Below are positions 10,689 to 22,127 of a DNA stretch of 64,000 nucleotides, one piece after another (positions within the stretch are counted from its first letter, which is position 1; every line of letters begins with the position of its first letter). The position numbers and the translations under genes are program-made. The stretch comes from Hyparrhenia diplandra (taxonomy: Eukaryota; Streptophyta; Magnoliopsida; Poales; Poaceae). A model generated the notes under the pieces. It saw only the letters and a program-made list of their open reading frames with translations, made no database searches and was not told the DNA's origin. The stretch spans positions 310,001-374,000 of the forward strand of contig JADLZK010010194.1 of NCBI GenBank assembly GCA_015847255.1, given 5' to 3'.

Positions 10689-10931
10689 CTTAGTTTGTCC
10701 CAAGACTATCAAACACGTACAAACCGGTCCTCCGAATATCTACAGATCATTCGAGCTCCACCACGCATAAATTCAACCCATAGTAGTGACACGTCTTTAT
10801 TTTCTGTTGCTTAATTTGTCCCAATACTATCAAACACAGTGTTCCTCCATGCGTACGAAAATATCTACATATCATTCGAGCTCCACCACGTATAAATTCA
10901 ACCCGTAGTCATACGCGTTTAATTTCCGTTG
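10689..10931. repeat. Imperfect tandem duplication, two units of about 120 bp
   Basis: Unit one (10689-10809) and unit two (10810-10931) share CTTARTTTGTCCCAAKACTA, ATATCTACAKATCATTCGAG, CTCCACCACG and TAAATTCAACCC in the same order, with small indels. The flanks show no gene. Confidence 0.75.
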
Positions 10932-11416
10932 CCAACTTGCTCACGTAGAAGCCGACGCGGACATGAGCGACGATAATAGTCATGCAGCTCCACAGCCTCC
11001 ACTGTAGGCTATTGACAACCGATGAAGCGTTGTCGAGACCTCTAGGCCGCAGGCCGGCAACAGCCAATTAACAGCCAACAAGTTGGAAATGCATCACGCT
11101 CCACAGACCACAGCGACGAAAGCGACTACTCCTATATATTAGCGTGCAATTCCATTGGTCTCGAGAGATAACAATAGATAATAAGCACATATATAAGTAG
11201 GGCAAGCACTGCACTTGTTTCGATTTTATTTATTTCCTCTCTCTGGAGACCAATAGTAGAGTGAAGACTAGAGAGGTCCTGGACAGTGACGTGGACTGTG
11301 AAGTGTGCCCGGGGAGACCGACGTGTAGGTGGACAGGTAGGCCGGCGTCTGGAATGACGTGCGTGCAGGTGCAGCCGAGAAAAATGCTCAACACGACGAC
11401 TCAAGAGGATTCGGCG
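10932..11416. other. Intergenic, no gene seen
   Basis: No supported gene or element ends. Short ORFs here lack codon bias and domain motifs. Confidence 0.4.
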
Positions 11417-11654
11417 CCGGTGTTTAGTTAGTGAAATATTTTGGGTTTGGGTACTGTAACACTTTTCGTTTGTATTTGGTAATTATTGTCCTATCATAGA
11501 CTAACTAGGCTCAAAAGATTTGTCTCGTACTTTTCAGCTAAACTATGTAATTAGTTTTTATTTACCTATATTTAATGCTCCATGCATGCGTTAAGAGATT
11601 TAATGTGATGGGAACCGCAAAGCACTTTTTGGGTTGGGGGAACGAAAACACCCC
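11417..11654. mobile_element. MITE (non-autonomous DNA transposon)
   Basis: Terminal inverted repeats GGTGTTTAGTT at the left and AACGAAAACACC at the right. The internal sequence (TTTGTATTTGGTAATTATTG, then CATAGACTAACTAGGCTC) matches a MITE type very common in grass genomes. About 238 bases. A clean target duplication was not found. A diverged relative lies at 22787-22966. Confidence 0.72.
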
Positions 11655-12381
11655 CGCAATGAAGGGTGTTTACGGAATGTGGAGAAAGATGTTCAGGTGA
11701 GCAAGCCCCGCACACAGGACACATGGCGCGTCGTGTGGGGCCTTCAATCTTGTTTAGCACAGGTGGTGTCTAATTAATTTGCTAACAAGAATATGCCATT
11801 TGTACGGACGTGTTTAAATCCCCGGTTCGCAGAGGCTTGAAACTTGCCAGTTTAAAATACTCGTGGCCAATTTAGTTGCCACGTAGCACTGTGGACTAGA
11901 ACACTCATGCTTCAATAGATTTATATTTATTATATTTGTAACGAAAAGTTTGGGCACAGTTCCAAGTCAACTTCACAAGGCATTCGGCCCCGTGTCGTCC
12001 ACACGCATGGGCGGCACAGACAGCAAGCAAACCCTAGCCGCCCGCGCCGTCAACCATCACCTCCCCTTCCCCGCCGCCGTTGGAGGGAGCGACTGCGAGG
12101 CCCATGCAGCCTAAAGATGGCAGGCGAGGCTCGCCTAGAGGGCCACGAGCACCTCCATGCGGGGACGCAGCTCGACGGCCGGGACAGCGCCCACGGGCAA
12201 ATTTGCGGGCGGGAGACACGTAAGCCACATAACAGATGCATGGAGGAGGGAGCCGCAGAGGCTCGCCGTGGCGTAGCTCGCCAACGAGTGTCCCGGCACG
12301 ACGCCGTTGATAGGGCCTCGTTATCGGATCTACACGCGAAGGGGGGTGGATGACGGATCCATGTGCGGCACTTGTTGGATG
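11655..12381. other. Intergenic, GC-rich island without a supported gene
   Basis: 12034-12426 is open on the minus strand and GC-rich, but the translation is arginine/proline-rich low complexity and the opposite strand is open too. I see no domain, splice frame or promoter that would support a gene. Confidence 0.4.
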
Positions 12382-13570
12382 TGTCGTAATGGGGTACCTA
12401 AAAACCACCCCTGAAAAGGCACACAAGGCCTACTCACAAATAACGGTCAACACGAGGCCCAAATCTGGTTAGGGACATAGAGCCCATAACGAGGGCGCTT
12501 GCGCGACTGCGGGGCCCGAGAAGCCTTCCGGGTGAATCCGCGCCGGATAGCTAAACGGCTAGAACATCTTGCCGGTTCGCCTGATCAATAAGTGGCGATT
12601 TGAGCAAGGCTACCCTCGCCCGCCCACGGGCCCACGTGTTAGTTTCTAGCACCCTTCGGTAGAGAGGACACCAAGTAACATAGCGCTACGATCTTCCCTT
12701 CCGCAAGAAGGGATCGAGGTCTCGCCAAACCTCTACCCTCCAAGCATGGTAAAGCACGGTGGAATGTATCGGCCTCCTATTCCGGGATTCCTGTTCGATG
12801 GTAAAGATCAGGTTCACGGATGCTTCGCCTCGAAGGCACGGGTAAGAATCTGGGGAATCTCCACTATGCTTAACGCTGGGGGAGCCAAGGGTGAATGCTC
12901 AACTCCTCGCTCATCTACGCGCCTTGGCGCCAAGATGGCCCAGGTCACCGGGCGGCTGCCCCCCGAGCTATAAAAGGAAGGCCGGGCCCCAAGGCGGGGG
13001 GGCCTTCGACGGGGCAAGCTCTACCATTCACAAAGAACACACATACGCCGCACGCTCACCATGAACAGAGCGCACACTCGACGCCCCAGGTAAAGCACAC
13101 ATGCAAACACCAAACCACTCAGCTCACAGAGCCCCATCCACAACTCTACCAGCTCCCCACGAGCAACGATAGCACGCGTTCCACCATAAACAAGCCATGC
13201 TCACCACCTATCTCATCACCGATGTTGGCGCTAGGCTCAATTACTCATAGGATTGTTTTTAAGGACTTGGGATCTATCCCTCTCCCGCTTGTCTTGTATT
13301 CCTCTCACGCTTTGTCTTGTATTTGTACTAGGACTTGGGATCCATCCCTCTTCTAGGAGCTTGTACCCCCTACACGAGCACCTCGTCGATTGCAAGACTA
13401 AAAGGAACCGTGGCCGCCATTGGATGTAGGGAATTCAAACCTAAACCAGTATAAACCTATGTGTCATCTCCCTTCTCTCTCACGTAGCCATCATAGCTAT
13501 GAAGTAGTCAACGACACTCTCTTCACTTGTTGAGTCCCCGGGGGGAACCCCTAGGACAGGACACCGGACA
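12382..13570 (+). repeat. Lone LTR-like segment (gypsy type)
   Basis: Starts TGTCG and ends CCGGACA. It holds a TATA box followed by a CG-rich leader, then the AAACCAGTATAAACC and GGATGTAGGGAATTC motifs found near the ends of many grass gypsy LTRs. No gag or pol follows in the next kilobase, so it is a solo or orphan LTR. Ends are approximate; no target duplication is visible. Confidence 0.55.
12969..12975 (+). promoter_or_regulatory. TATA box in the lone LTR
   Basis: TATAAAA between a GC-rich upstream segment and a purine-rich leader; it fits an LTR promoter on the plus strand. Confidence 0.5.
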
Positions 13571-14664
13571 ATGCCGACGTGTAGCGGGGAGGTGGCGTCG
13601 GCGGCTATGGCGAGACCGGGGCGGGTGGCGCTAGTACCCGATAGTGGAGGCATGGCCGACGGCGAGGTGGCGGTATGGACAACCCAAACCGGTGGAGGCA
13701 AGAGCCGACGGCGAGGTGGTGGCCGCAGTGGTGCGATGATAGTGCGGTGCGCGAGTGCGGCGATGGATCGCGGTGGTGGCGATTGCGATGGCGCAAGTTG
13801 CGAGAGGTGGTGGTGCGCTAGTCGATGGCGATCACACGCGGGCGTTGATGCTTCAAGCTCGGTCGGTGGCTTTGTCTTGTGCTTCGGCCGGTGATGGGTG
13901 TGTGGTTGACAATCTATGGTGCAAAGTTGAGTATAGGCGAGGAGACGAGGATGTGTCCTCGGTTTGCCTCGGTTGTGCCGAAGTTGGTGTGTTCGTCGGC
14001 GAGCACGTGAGGTTGTTGCTAACGACATTGTGGTGGCGGTCCGACTTCGCCCGAGTCGGTGTTCACTAGTTGGGGGTGTGGCTGCGTTGGGCCACGTCTC
14101 ACTCCTAGTTGTTGCTTTGCCTAGCTAGGTTAGCATGGCATCGGGCGGAAGCCTTGCGACGGTGATGCCTTTGGGTGCCATCCTCCTTGGAGGTGTCAAC
14201 TTAATAGTTGCTCTTCGCCCGGCTAGGAGGTCCTCAAGGTGAAAACAGTACCCTTAGTTGGGGCGGTGATGACGATGTCTTAGGACGCCGTTTATGCCGT
14301 TGGAGATATTGCTTCAGAGCATCTCTCTACGACGGTGTGTGGTGTCTGTGTTTTGGAGTGGCTCTGGGTTGGTTGGCGGCTTGGCATAGGTTAATGGTAT
14401 TCGTTTCTTGAGTTGGCTGCGGCGGTTAGCGTTGCTTGGCAAGGTTAATCCATTGCAGAACAATGTTGAAAAATGGTACAAGCAGCTATGATTAAGCGAA
14501 GGCTACAAGTCTTGTAGTGGTTCGTGGCGACCAACCCTACACGGTAGCTGTTCGCTCGGTGCGAAACATCATCAATCACGGCGGCACAAGTGGTGACATC
14601 ACGTGTCCTTTGACTTTACCCGGTGGTCAACGTTGCTCGCTTGGTGACATTATGTGTCCTTTGA
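13571..14664. other. Unclassified GC-rich stretch, probably TE remnant
   Basis: Several overlapping ORFs on both strands are open simply because of high GC. The sequence GGTGACATYAYGTGTCCTTTGACTT occurs twice near the right end (about 14600 and 14643) as a short direct repeat next to the copia break. No domain recognised. Confidence 0.4.
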
Positions 14665-15453
14665 CTTAAGGCGAATGCCACATTGCTGAGCCCGTGTTCC
14701 AGCAACATCATTGTGATTTTCTTCTTCATCTTGAGACTCATTGGTTTCATCAAACTCAACATCATGCACTTCTTCTAGTTGACCACTAGTGCTATTCCAC
14801 ACTCTATATGCTTTGCTTGTAGTGGAGTAACCAAGCAAGAATCCCTTATCACATTTCTTGTCAAACTTGCCCAATCTAGTGTCTTTCTTCAATATGTAGC
14901 ATTTGCAACCGAAGACTCTAAAATAAGCAATGTTTGGCTTTCTTCCATTCAAGAGCTCATAGGGTGTCATGCCCATCATTGGATGACAATACAATCGGTT
15001 GATGTAGTAGCATGCGGTGTTGATTGCTTCGCCCAAAAAAGATTGACTCACATTATATTCACTAAGCATTGACCTTGCCATGTCCATGAGAGTCCTATTC
15101 TTCCTCTCAACTAGACCATTGGATTGTGGTGTGTAGGTAGGTGAGAATTCATGTTTGATGCCATAATCATTGCATAGCTCTTCAATTCTTGTATTCTTGA
15201 ATTCACTACCATTGTCACTTCTCACTTTCTTGATGGTAACATCATATTCATTGCACACTTGCTTGAGAAATGTCTTGAAGATGGAATATGTGTCACTCTT
15301 GTCATTGAGAAAGAATACCCAAGTATATCTAGTGAAATCATCCACAATCACAAATCCATACTTATTGCCTCCAATGCTAGTGTATGTATGTGGGACCAAA
15401 TAAATCCATATGCATCAACTCAAATGGCTTGCAAGTGCTCATGAAATTCTTCT
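14650..15453 (-). pseudogene. Copia integrase core
   Basis: IVDDFTRYTWVFFLNDKSDT holds the first catalytic aspartate and KVRSDNGSEFKN the second. FSPTYTPQSNGLVERKNRT carries the catalytic glutamate. The core is continuous from 15399 to about 14700, followed by the conserved RVFGCKCYILKKDTRLGKFD and KGFLLGYSTTSKAYRV blocks and an acidic tail. All three residues of the DDE triad are intact. The upstream join to the GAG-pre-integrase part (about 15400-15453) is frameshifted. Sequence after residue about 235 is not copia pol, which marks the break of the element. Confidence 0.92.
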
Positions 15454-15995
15454 TAGGATGAGTGTTGCCCACTTGCTTTGCCGGCTTGACATGCACCACA
15501 TAGCTTGTCCTTCTCAAACTCAACTCCATCCAAGCCTCTCACTAGGTTGTGCTTCACAAGCTTGTTCAATTGCTTCATGCCAACATGTCCTAGCCTTCTA
15601 TGCCAAAGCCAACCCATGCTTAATTTGGAGAGCAAGCATGTACTCAATTTTGCTTCACTTGTGCCAAAATCAACTAGATAGAGGTTGTCATGCCTAAAGC
15701 CTTTGAATATCAACTTTGAGTCTTTCATGCTCACAACCTCAATGTCATCAACCCCAAATATGCACTTGAAACCAAGATCACATAATTGTGCTACCGAGAG
15801 CAAGTTGAAGTTCACCTTGTCAACATGTGCCACATTGGATATGCTCAAGTCACTTGTAATCTCAATCTTGCTATGACCTTTGATCTTGCCTCTACCATTA
15901 TCACCAAATGTGATACTACCACCACTTGAACTTGTATCAAAAGAGTTAAACATTCTAGCATCACCGGTCATGTGTTCAAGTGCACCCACTATCAA
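15453..15995 (-). pseudogene. Copia protease end and GAG-pre-integrase domain
   Basis: HMTGDARMF continues the protease active site. VDKVNFNLLSVAQLCDLGFK and LWHRRLGHVGMKQLNKLVK then mark the GAG-pre-integrase domain with its H...H...C-X2-C zinc ligands (CGACQAGK). Just upstream the minus strand encodes WILDSGCT, the catalytic aspartate motif, but one extra base at about 15978-15982 puts it in a different frame from HMTGD. Confidence 0.88.
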
Positions 15996-16041
15996 GAATC
16001 CAATGCATCCCTCCGGACTTGTAATTCACCTACAAATCAAA

Positions 16042-17169
16042 TCAATGAGATTTAGGTACCCATCCTTGCTTGGGTCCTTGGAGGTTAGTTACCAAAGCCT
16101 TTGGCACCCAAATGGACTTCTTCTTTGGTCCCACAATTGGTGTACCAATGAACTTTGCCTTCACACCATTCTCCCTCTTGGTAAGCAAATCGCATGAATC
16201 AAAACAAATCGAATGCACTTTGTTTGCTTTCTTGTTGGTGTTCATTTTAGTGCATTTTTGCTCTTGATGCCCAACTTGCTTGCATCTTTGGCAATAAGAA
16301 TCATTGCTCTTCACAAAGCTAGACTTTGGAGTCACAAAAGCCTTTTTGCCCTTCTTGGGGATATACCCTAGACCTTCCTTGTTAAGGGGAAAATCTTTGG
16401 CTACCCAAGCACTTTAGCAACTTGGCATCCCCACCATATGCCTTACTCAAGGCGTGGGTGAGCTCATCCACCTCTCTCTTGAGAGTCTTATTCTCAACTA
16501 ATAATGATGAATCTAAAATCTTTTCATCACTACTAGTGGAGGTAGAGTGGGTTGGTGTGGATGTGGAGGGTATGTTTGGTTCTTCAACATCAACCATGAA
16601 TGGTTCATCTATAATGTCACATGTTGAACCAACATTTCTCTTGGATACCAAGACAACCTTGTCACTCTTAGCTACTAGCAAGGAATGAGCTTTTTTCAAG
16701 CTTTGTATGAGCAAGTTGAACCTCCTCATGGTCTTCCTTTAGACACTCATAAGAGGCTTCTTGCTCCCTAAGGCTCTTTTCAAGAGAGGCAACTCTCTTT
16801 TCCAATGCCATACATTCCTTTGCCTTAGCTATGAGAACAATGTTAGCTTGCTCCATTGCCTCATACATCTCATCTTTAGTGGGTTCATTTGATTCATCAT
16901 ATTCTTCCTCACTATCATATTTTACTTCATTAGAGGATGGTTCATCATATACCTTAGTGGCCTTAGCCATGAAGCATGAACCGGAGGATGAGTCAAATAG
17001 AGAAGGCTTGTCTTGATCAACTAGTGACATCATTCTCCGTCACCTCCAATACTCTCTCATGTATAGAACCGAGGTACATGGTCATCTTCCTCTTCCAATG
17101 ATCAAAAGAACTCTCACCATCAAAGTGAGATGGCTTTCCCCCAACATGGTTAAACACTATAGTAGCCAT
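16042..17169 (-). pseudogene. Copia gag with internal deletion
   Basis: The start codon is at 17169-17167, shortly after the primer site. The N-terminus reads HVGGKPSHFDGESSFDHWKR, typical for copia Gag, and continues to about ERVLEVTENDV. The usual central UBN2-type region is missing. The next block is an acidic coiled-coil part (YDEPSSNEVKYDSEEEYDE, then KRVASLEKSLREQEASYECL). The zinc knuckle CQRCKQVGHQEQKC (about 16293-16252) is complete. Several frameshifts separate the blocks. Confidence 0.8.
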
Positions 17170-17210
17170 ATCTTGCACCGAAGGGTGTTACTCCTTGCTA
17201 AAACGGTAAC

Positions 17211-17224
17211 CACGGCTCTGATAA
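17211..17224 (-). other. Copia primer-binding site (initiator tRNA-Met type)
   Basis: The minus strand reads TTATCAGAGCCGTG, close to TGGTATCAGAGC, the site that pairs with plant initiator methionine tRNA. Confidence 0.7.
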
Positions 17225-18960
17225 CACTTGAAAGGACCTAAATGGCTAGAGGGGGGGGGGTGAATAGCCTAATAAAATTTCTACAAAATCACTAGAGCAA
17301 CTTGTTAGTAAATAACAAAGCGTAAATGCGTTTGCTCTAGCTCTACTTGTCGGCAAGCCTCCTATTGACAATTCTAGTTGCTATAGTCTCTAATTCACAC
17401 TCAAGGGCTATGTCTCTACTTTACCACTAGGTGAACAAGCTAATTACTCTAGCAACTAAGCAAGTCTACTCAAACTACACTAGCACAAGATATAAGAAAG
17501 TAATGCAAGAGTGTAGAAGTGATATACCATAATGTCGAGGCTAGTCAATCCAATCACCAAGGATGAATCAACATGATAACCAAATTGAAGCCAATCACCG
17601 AGAGACAAATGGCGACACGAGATTTAACCCGAAGTTCACTTGAGCACCCTCAAACTAATCTCCGTTGTGCCGACCTTCTCACGTGTGGGTCAAGGTGGAG
17701 CTCACTCCAAGCCAATTGCCTTTAGGCTTCTTGCACCCAAAGCAAATGAGAGGTACCCAAGACACGAGCAATAGATTACTCACACTTTGTCTTCCCGACG
17801 AGGAGTGTGTGATCCTCTCACAAATCACCGGAGGTGGCCAAGAACATACACCTTCTCTTGCCAACGCCTCCACCAATCACCAAGCCGGCTAGGAGTGGTG
17901 CTCTCCAAGAGCAACAAGAAAACCACCGGCTCACAACGATCCCCAAGTGCCACTAGATGCAAAGATCAAAGCAAAGTGCACTTGAATCACCTCAACTCAC
18001 TAGAATGGATGCTCTCAAGCAAAGGAGTGAGGAGGAGGATGAGTGCTCAGCTCTAGAGGTGTTAGGATTGATTCAAAATGACCAAGCGAGCTCCAAGAGC
18101 CGGCCAAAGGGGGTATAAATACCCCCCACCACGAAATGTGGCCGTTGGGGGTGCAATCCACGCACAAATCAGCCCCTGATCGGGCCTAAGATCGGCCGGA
18201 CTCACCGGTGAGTCCGGTCGGTGGGTCCGGTCACAACCGACAAACCCCACTGATCGGCTGACCGGGTGGACGATCAAGGCGTCGGTCGCTGGCGTCCGAT
18301 CGGTGCTTCCGGTCAGCACCGGATGCATCCGTCGGTCGCGCCCGGCCGCCTCCTCGGTCGAAACCCGATTGACATGCTCCGCCGGACGCGCGGTGGCCGG
18401 TCGCCCTGGGCCGATTTTCCATGCGTCCGGTCGGTGAGTCCGGTCACCATGCGAGCTTCAAATTCTATCGTTTTTGTCGTCGTTCCTTCGCCTTTGCTCC
18501 AAGCCAACTTCCGTCACTTGATTCTTGTTGCCGACACGTCGAAGAACACCCCCGACACCATGTGTTAGAATTTTGAAAACATTTTCCATCAAGAACGGAG
18601 TTAGCTCTCTAGGTTAGAATGCATGCAAATGATTTTGAACCTAGAGGCACATGAGGACCGATATGTACGATAGTTTTCCCCTCTTTATAGTACGGCTTAT
18701 CGATCCTATAATCACTCACACCCTCTATGGTGTCTTGAGTGTAAAATCAAAATGGCCCTATGATATACCTTTGCCTTGAGCCCATTTTGATCCACGATCC
18801 ACTCCAAGTCATGCACTTGATCATCAATTGAACCATCTCGATCCATCCACCATGACCACCATGCACAATCTTGGCTTGACCAATCTCCAACTAATTCAAA
18901 CACTTAGCATAGAGAGATTAGTCCTAATGATGTCACTAATTAGCCAAAACCAATCTAGAG
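17225..18960 (-). repeat. Copia 5' LTR (boundaries approximate)
   Basis: Non-coding, bounded on the inside by the primer site. A C10 run sits near 17250-17260 (plus-strand G run). A TATA-like element GTATTTATACC lies near 18113-18123. The outer end is blurred by the adjoining gypsy element at 18976. Tandem GGTCGGTGRGTCCGGTC-like words recur around 18190-18450. Confidence 0.6.
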
Positions 18961-18975
18961 ATCTTCAACCCTAAG

Positions 18976-19312
18976 AGATTACAGACCCCTTACTTTTATA
19001 GCCCGGCTAGTGGGACTTGTAACGCAAGCAATCTCTCTAAAAGGTTTCCTTATAGGTTGGAATACCTTTTTACAAGCAATCCTATTTATTTTCCTAATAA
19101 GGGTCTTCCTTATAGATGGAATATCCCCTTGCACACCAAAAAGCCTAAGATAATCCTAATCAATTTCCTTCTTTATTCTCTAATTAATTGCCGAAGAATC
19201 CGCGGAAGGGAGGTGGAGGCGGCGGCCAGCAGGCCGCTATACTGCGGTGCGTGCCCGTCCCCCCCCTCGGGCCTCGTGGGCTGTCCTTCGGGCCCTATTT
19301 CGGCACATGACA
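18976..19312 (-). repeat. 3' LTR of the non-autonomous gypsy element
   Basis: Minus strand starts TGTCATGTGCCG. Shares TATAGCCCGGCTAGTGGGAC, CTTATAGGTTGGAATACC and GAATCCGCGGAA with 22128-22470. Differences are a few substitutions, homopolymer changes and a variable GC-rich segment near 19206-19260. Confidence 0.85.
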
Positions 19313-19319
19313 TCTCCGC

Positions 19320-20210
19320 CCCTTCTCCGACCAGGGCGTGTCCTCATGCTAGATGAATGTCCATTTGGTCACACCTAGGGAAAGATCATGCCGCTTTTTG
19401 GCATGATGAGCTCGACACTGTAGAATCAACTTTTCATGCACCGGGTTCCCGAGGATCATATTCTTCCGGGTTCGCAATGGTGCGAATTCCAAGAGGTAGT
19501 GGAGGTTCCCGATGTAGCCGTGGTAGATATGCGGTGGGTGGGCGCATCCTCGCTTGTGGACGCCGTCTATCGACGAGCCGCGAGCAAGAGCTCCCATGGA
19601 ACCCCGCCTCAAGGTGTTGATGCACCATGTCGGGGGCGGGCTCTCCAGGAACAGGAAGCGCTCGTTGGGCGGAGCGTTGACGAAGAGCGGTAGAAGGCGC
19701 CAAATAGTGATGTCGCGGCGAGGGGAGGTGTTGCAGCCAAATTCAACATCGCACCGTACATGAAGGAGCCGACGTAGAACATGAGAAGGGGATAGCCGGG
19801 TGTGTACCCGTTTTGCGTCGTAGGCGATGTGGGCGTTGTCGATGGTGAGGAAGAGGCGAGTCCATGCCGTCGAGGAAGACGACTCGAGCCGGGCCGGCGT
19901 GGTGGCGCCTCGGCGGATCCCAACAGGATGGCGGTAGGTCCTGATGAAGTCGGCGGAGTCGTTTAGGGGTCTAGGGCGAGGAAGTTCATCCTGCGAACTC
20001 CTCCCTGAAGCAGGGCTTCTAGCGGATCCGGTAGTAGTGGTGAGGAAGCCGGGAGGTAGAAGCAGTAGTCGAAGAGTAGAAAGACATCCTCCACCGCCCG
20101 GGCGGGTGCGGCGGCGCCCGTAGTGACGTCGAGGGCGATCCATCGCGGTGCGGGGGTCCTCGAGTCGCTGTCGTAGCTATCAAAGACTCCGGTCGACATT
20201 ATCGTAGAGG
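19320..20210 (-). other. Foreign coding-like segment inside the gypsy element
   Basis: Downstream of the protease, where RT should be, the minus strand reads APRWIALDVTTGAAAPARAV and LLFDYCFYLPASSPLLPDP. After a frameshift it continues NDSADFIRTYRHPVGIRRG, LFLTIDNAHIAYDAK, ERFLFLESPPPT and HDLSLGVTKWTF. This is high-GC, protein-like sequence with no RT, RNase H or integrase motif. It looks like a processed fragment of a host gene captured by the element; I do not recognise the donor family. It could also be decayed element sequence. Confidence 0.45.
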
Positions 20211-20525
20211 TCAAAGGCGGTTGCATGCCGTGGACGTTTCCCAGCCTGGGGGGAAAGCTCGAATCCCCGTGAAGATGCGACCTTAGCGGGTAGGTCGGGG
20301 CGCGTGTCGGTTGTGGGAGGAGCCGACGTGAACGTCGTGGCGTGACCATCGTGGTAGTACTGGAGCCCGTTGGTGGCGAAGTCCCATGTCACCTTGCCCA
20401 GGCTTGCCAGCCAGGGCATGCCAAGGATGACGTCGACGTTGTTGCCCACGTGCATGACATAGGCGTCGATGTCGAAGGAGCCGGCGTCGATGCGTAGTGG
20501 TACGTCGAAGGTGGCCGCTCGGCAT
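20180..20525 (-). pseudogene. Retropepsin C-terminal part of the gypsy element
   Basis: VGNNVDVILGMPWLASLGKV followed by TWDF is the ILGMPWL block typical of chromovirus-type plant gypsy proteases. The upstream active-site DSG part (near 20580-20640) is not readable in one frame. The domain ends abruptly at the foreign segment. Confidence 0.75.
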
Positions 20526-20779
20526 GTCAGTAAGCGCCCATACCGGCGGTGATCGGCCTACGCACTTGTTGAGTCTGCGGTCCCGATGTGGTCACCACTT
20601 TCGGTCGATGTAGTTGTGCGTTGCTCCGAAGTCGGCGGCGATCTTGCCGAGCTAGGTCTGAGATGATGTCGGCGCGGGTATAGAGAATGTGCACCACGTC
20701 ATCGGGGAGTTGGGGTCCCGAATATGACGGAGGTCGGCGCCTTGATAGCGGTGTCGTCGCGGTGGCGCTCTCTGGTCGT

Positions 20780-21620
20780 CATTTGTAGTCATTGAAGATC
20801 GTGATGTCGAAGAGGTGCTTGCACTTGTGACCCGCGCGTGTGAGCGGCTCATCACCGTTAAAGCATAGTCGGCCTTGCGTCGTTTCCGTCATCTCCTCGG
20901 TGTCGGCCCGCTTGAGCGGCCAGAAAGTCGATGTTGCGGTTCTTGGCGATGGTGGCATTGTTGGTGTGGTTGCCCGCACCGACGGCGCGGGTGCCTTGCC
21001 TCGCATTCTTTGTCTTGGGCTTGGAGTTATGAGAAGGATGGTTAGGCGGTGCTCATACGCCTGGCGGGGGACATGGCTGTCTCCATGTCCTTTGGATATT
21101 GTAGCTCGACGTCCGTCTTCTTCGACTCTCCCGATCTGCTTTGTGTAGATGTTAACCTACTACTTGTCGTCGAGGTGTCTGTGGCGCCATGTGCGCCGAG
21201 GAGCTGCTGCGTGTACTCATCCACGGTGCATGTCTTCCTCGGCGATGCTAGTTCACCCGGCGGGTTTCGCCTAGTGGCAGGATCGAAGTGTTCGTTGACG
21301 TACTAGGCGGCTTCGCCTAATCGATAAGCGCCTTCTCCCGGGACAACCTCATGTACCACTATTGTGCTCCTCCCGTGAGATGATATGAAGCGTACCCGGA
21401 CTTGCTACGTAGGCACGGCGTGCCTTGTCCCCCTGAAGAATTGTTCGCGTGGTTCGGCCATGGTAGGGGATCATCCTTGCCATCGTCGTCGGGAAGGACA
21501 TTTTGTCTTGACGGGGTGCGAGGCTGGAAAGTGCTCTGGCGGGGAGGGAAGGGGCGCGCATGCGCGCCGCCGATGCCGCCCGCCTCGGCAACGACCAGAG
21601 CATGAAGAAGGCGGCCGACA
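20780..21620 (-). pseudogene. Gag of the non-autonomous gypsy element
   Basis: DVELQYPKDMETAMSPAR (about 21110-21060) is a conserved C-terminal Gag core block. HGRTTRTILQGDKARRAYVA (about 21465-21405) is the N-terminal core. The nucleic-acid-binding knuckle at about 20865-20808 reads RLCFNGDEPLTRAGHKCKHLF. The second cysteine of the expected CFNC has become glycine and one residue is inserted, so zinc binding is probably lost. Frames are broken between blocks. Confidence 0.72.
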
Positions 21621-22127
21621 TCTTCTCAGGATTAATTTCTTTGTGATCGGGTCATTGACGTGTTGTTTTCCGTCCGTCCTCGCCTTGATGAAGGTGCAGG
21701 CGGTGTCCTTCATGCATGTCTTCATGGTCGTCTCGGCCTCCTTTAGCAACGCATGCAGACGTCTCGCCTCTGTCGGATCGGTACCGAAGAGGACAACAAC
21801 TTGATCGGCGGCGTGTCGAGTCGGCGGTGAAGGTGGAGAACCGATTCCCCCAACTTTCGGTCGGCATCTTCTTCGTCTCGGTGTCCATGGTGGTGGGTGG
21901 ATCATAGTGGCCTCCCGGATACCACCGTCACAAACCGGATCGATCGGGCGTGACACGTGGCCCGGGGTTGCGCTGGGGGTTGAGGCGGTGGTGGCGTGGG
22001 GCGTGGGGGGGGGGGGGGCGCCGCCGCGAGTTGCGGTATGGCGGCACGGGCGGGGCCCGAAAGCAAACAAACGCGGGAGAGAAGAGAGATAGAGGAGATA
22101 AATTTCTTTTGTTGCCGGTTACCACGA

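Larger units (their letters stand above)
14665..18960 (-). mobile_element. Truncated Ty1/copia element (LTR-gag-PR-INT, no RT)
   Basis: On the minus strand: LTR (about 18960-17225), tRNA-Met primer site, gag start at 17169, zinc knuckle, protease, GAG-pre-integrase, integrase. The integrase-before-RT order is diagnostic for copia. Coding similarity stops at about 14665, just after the integrase C-terminal region, so RT, RNase H and the 3' LTR are missing. Confidence 0.88.

Noticed and set aside
12034..12426. GC-rich ORF on minus strand
   Set aside because: Both strands open; Arg/Pro low complexity; no gene structure.
14779..15072. Plus-strand ORFs over the copia integrase
   Set aside because: Antisense shadows of an unambiguous integrase core.
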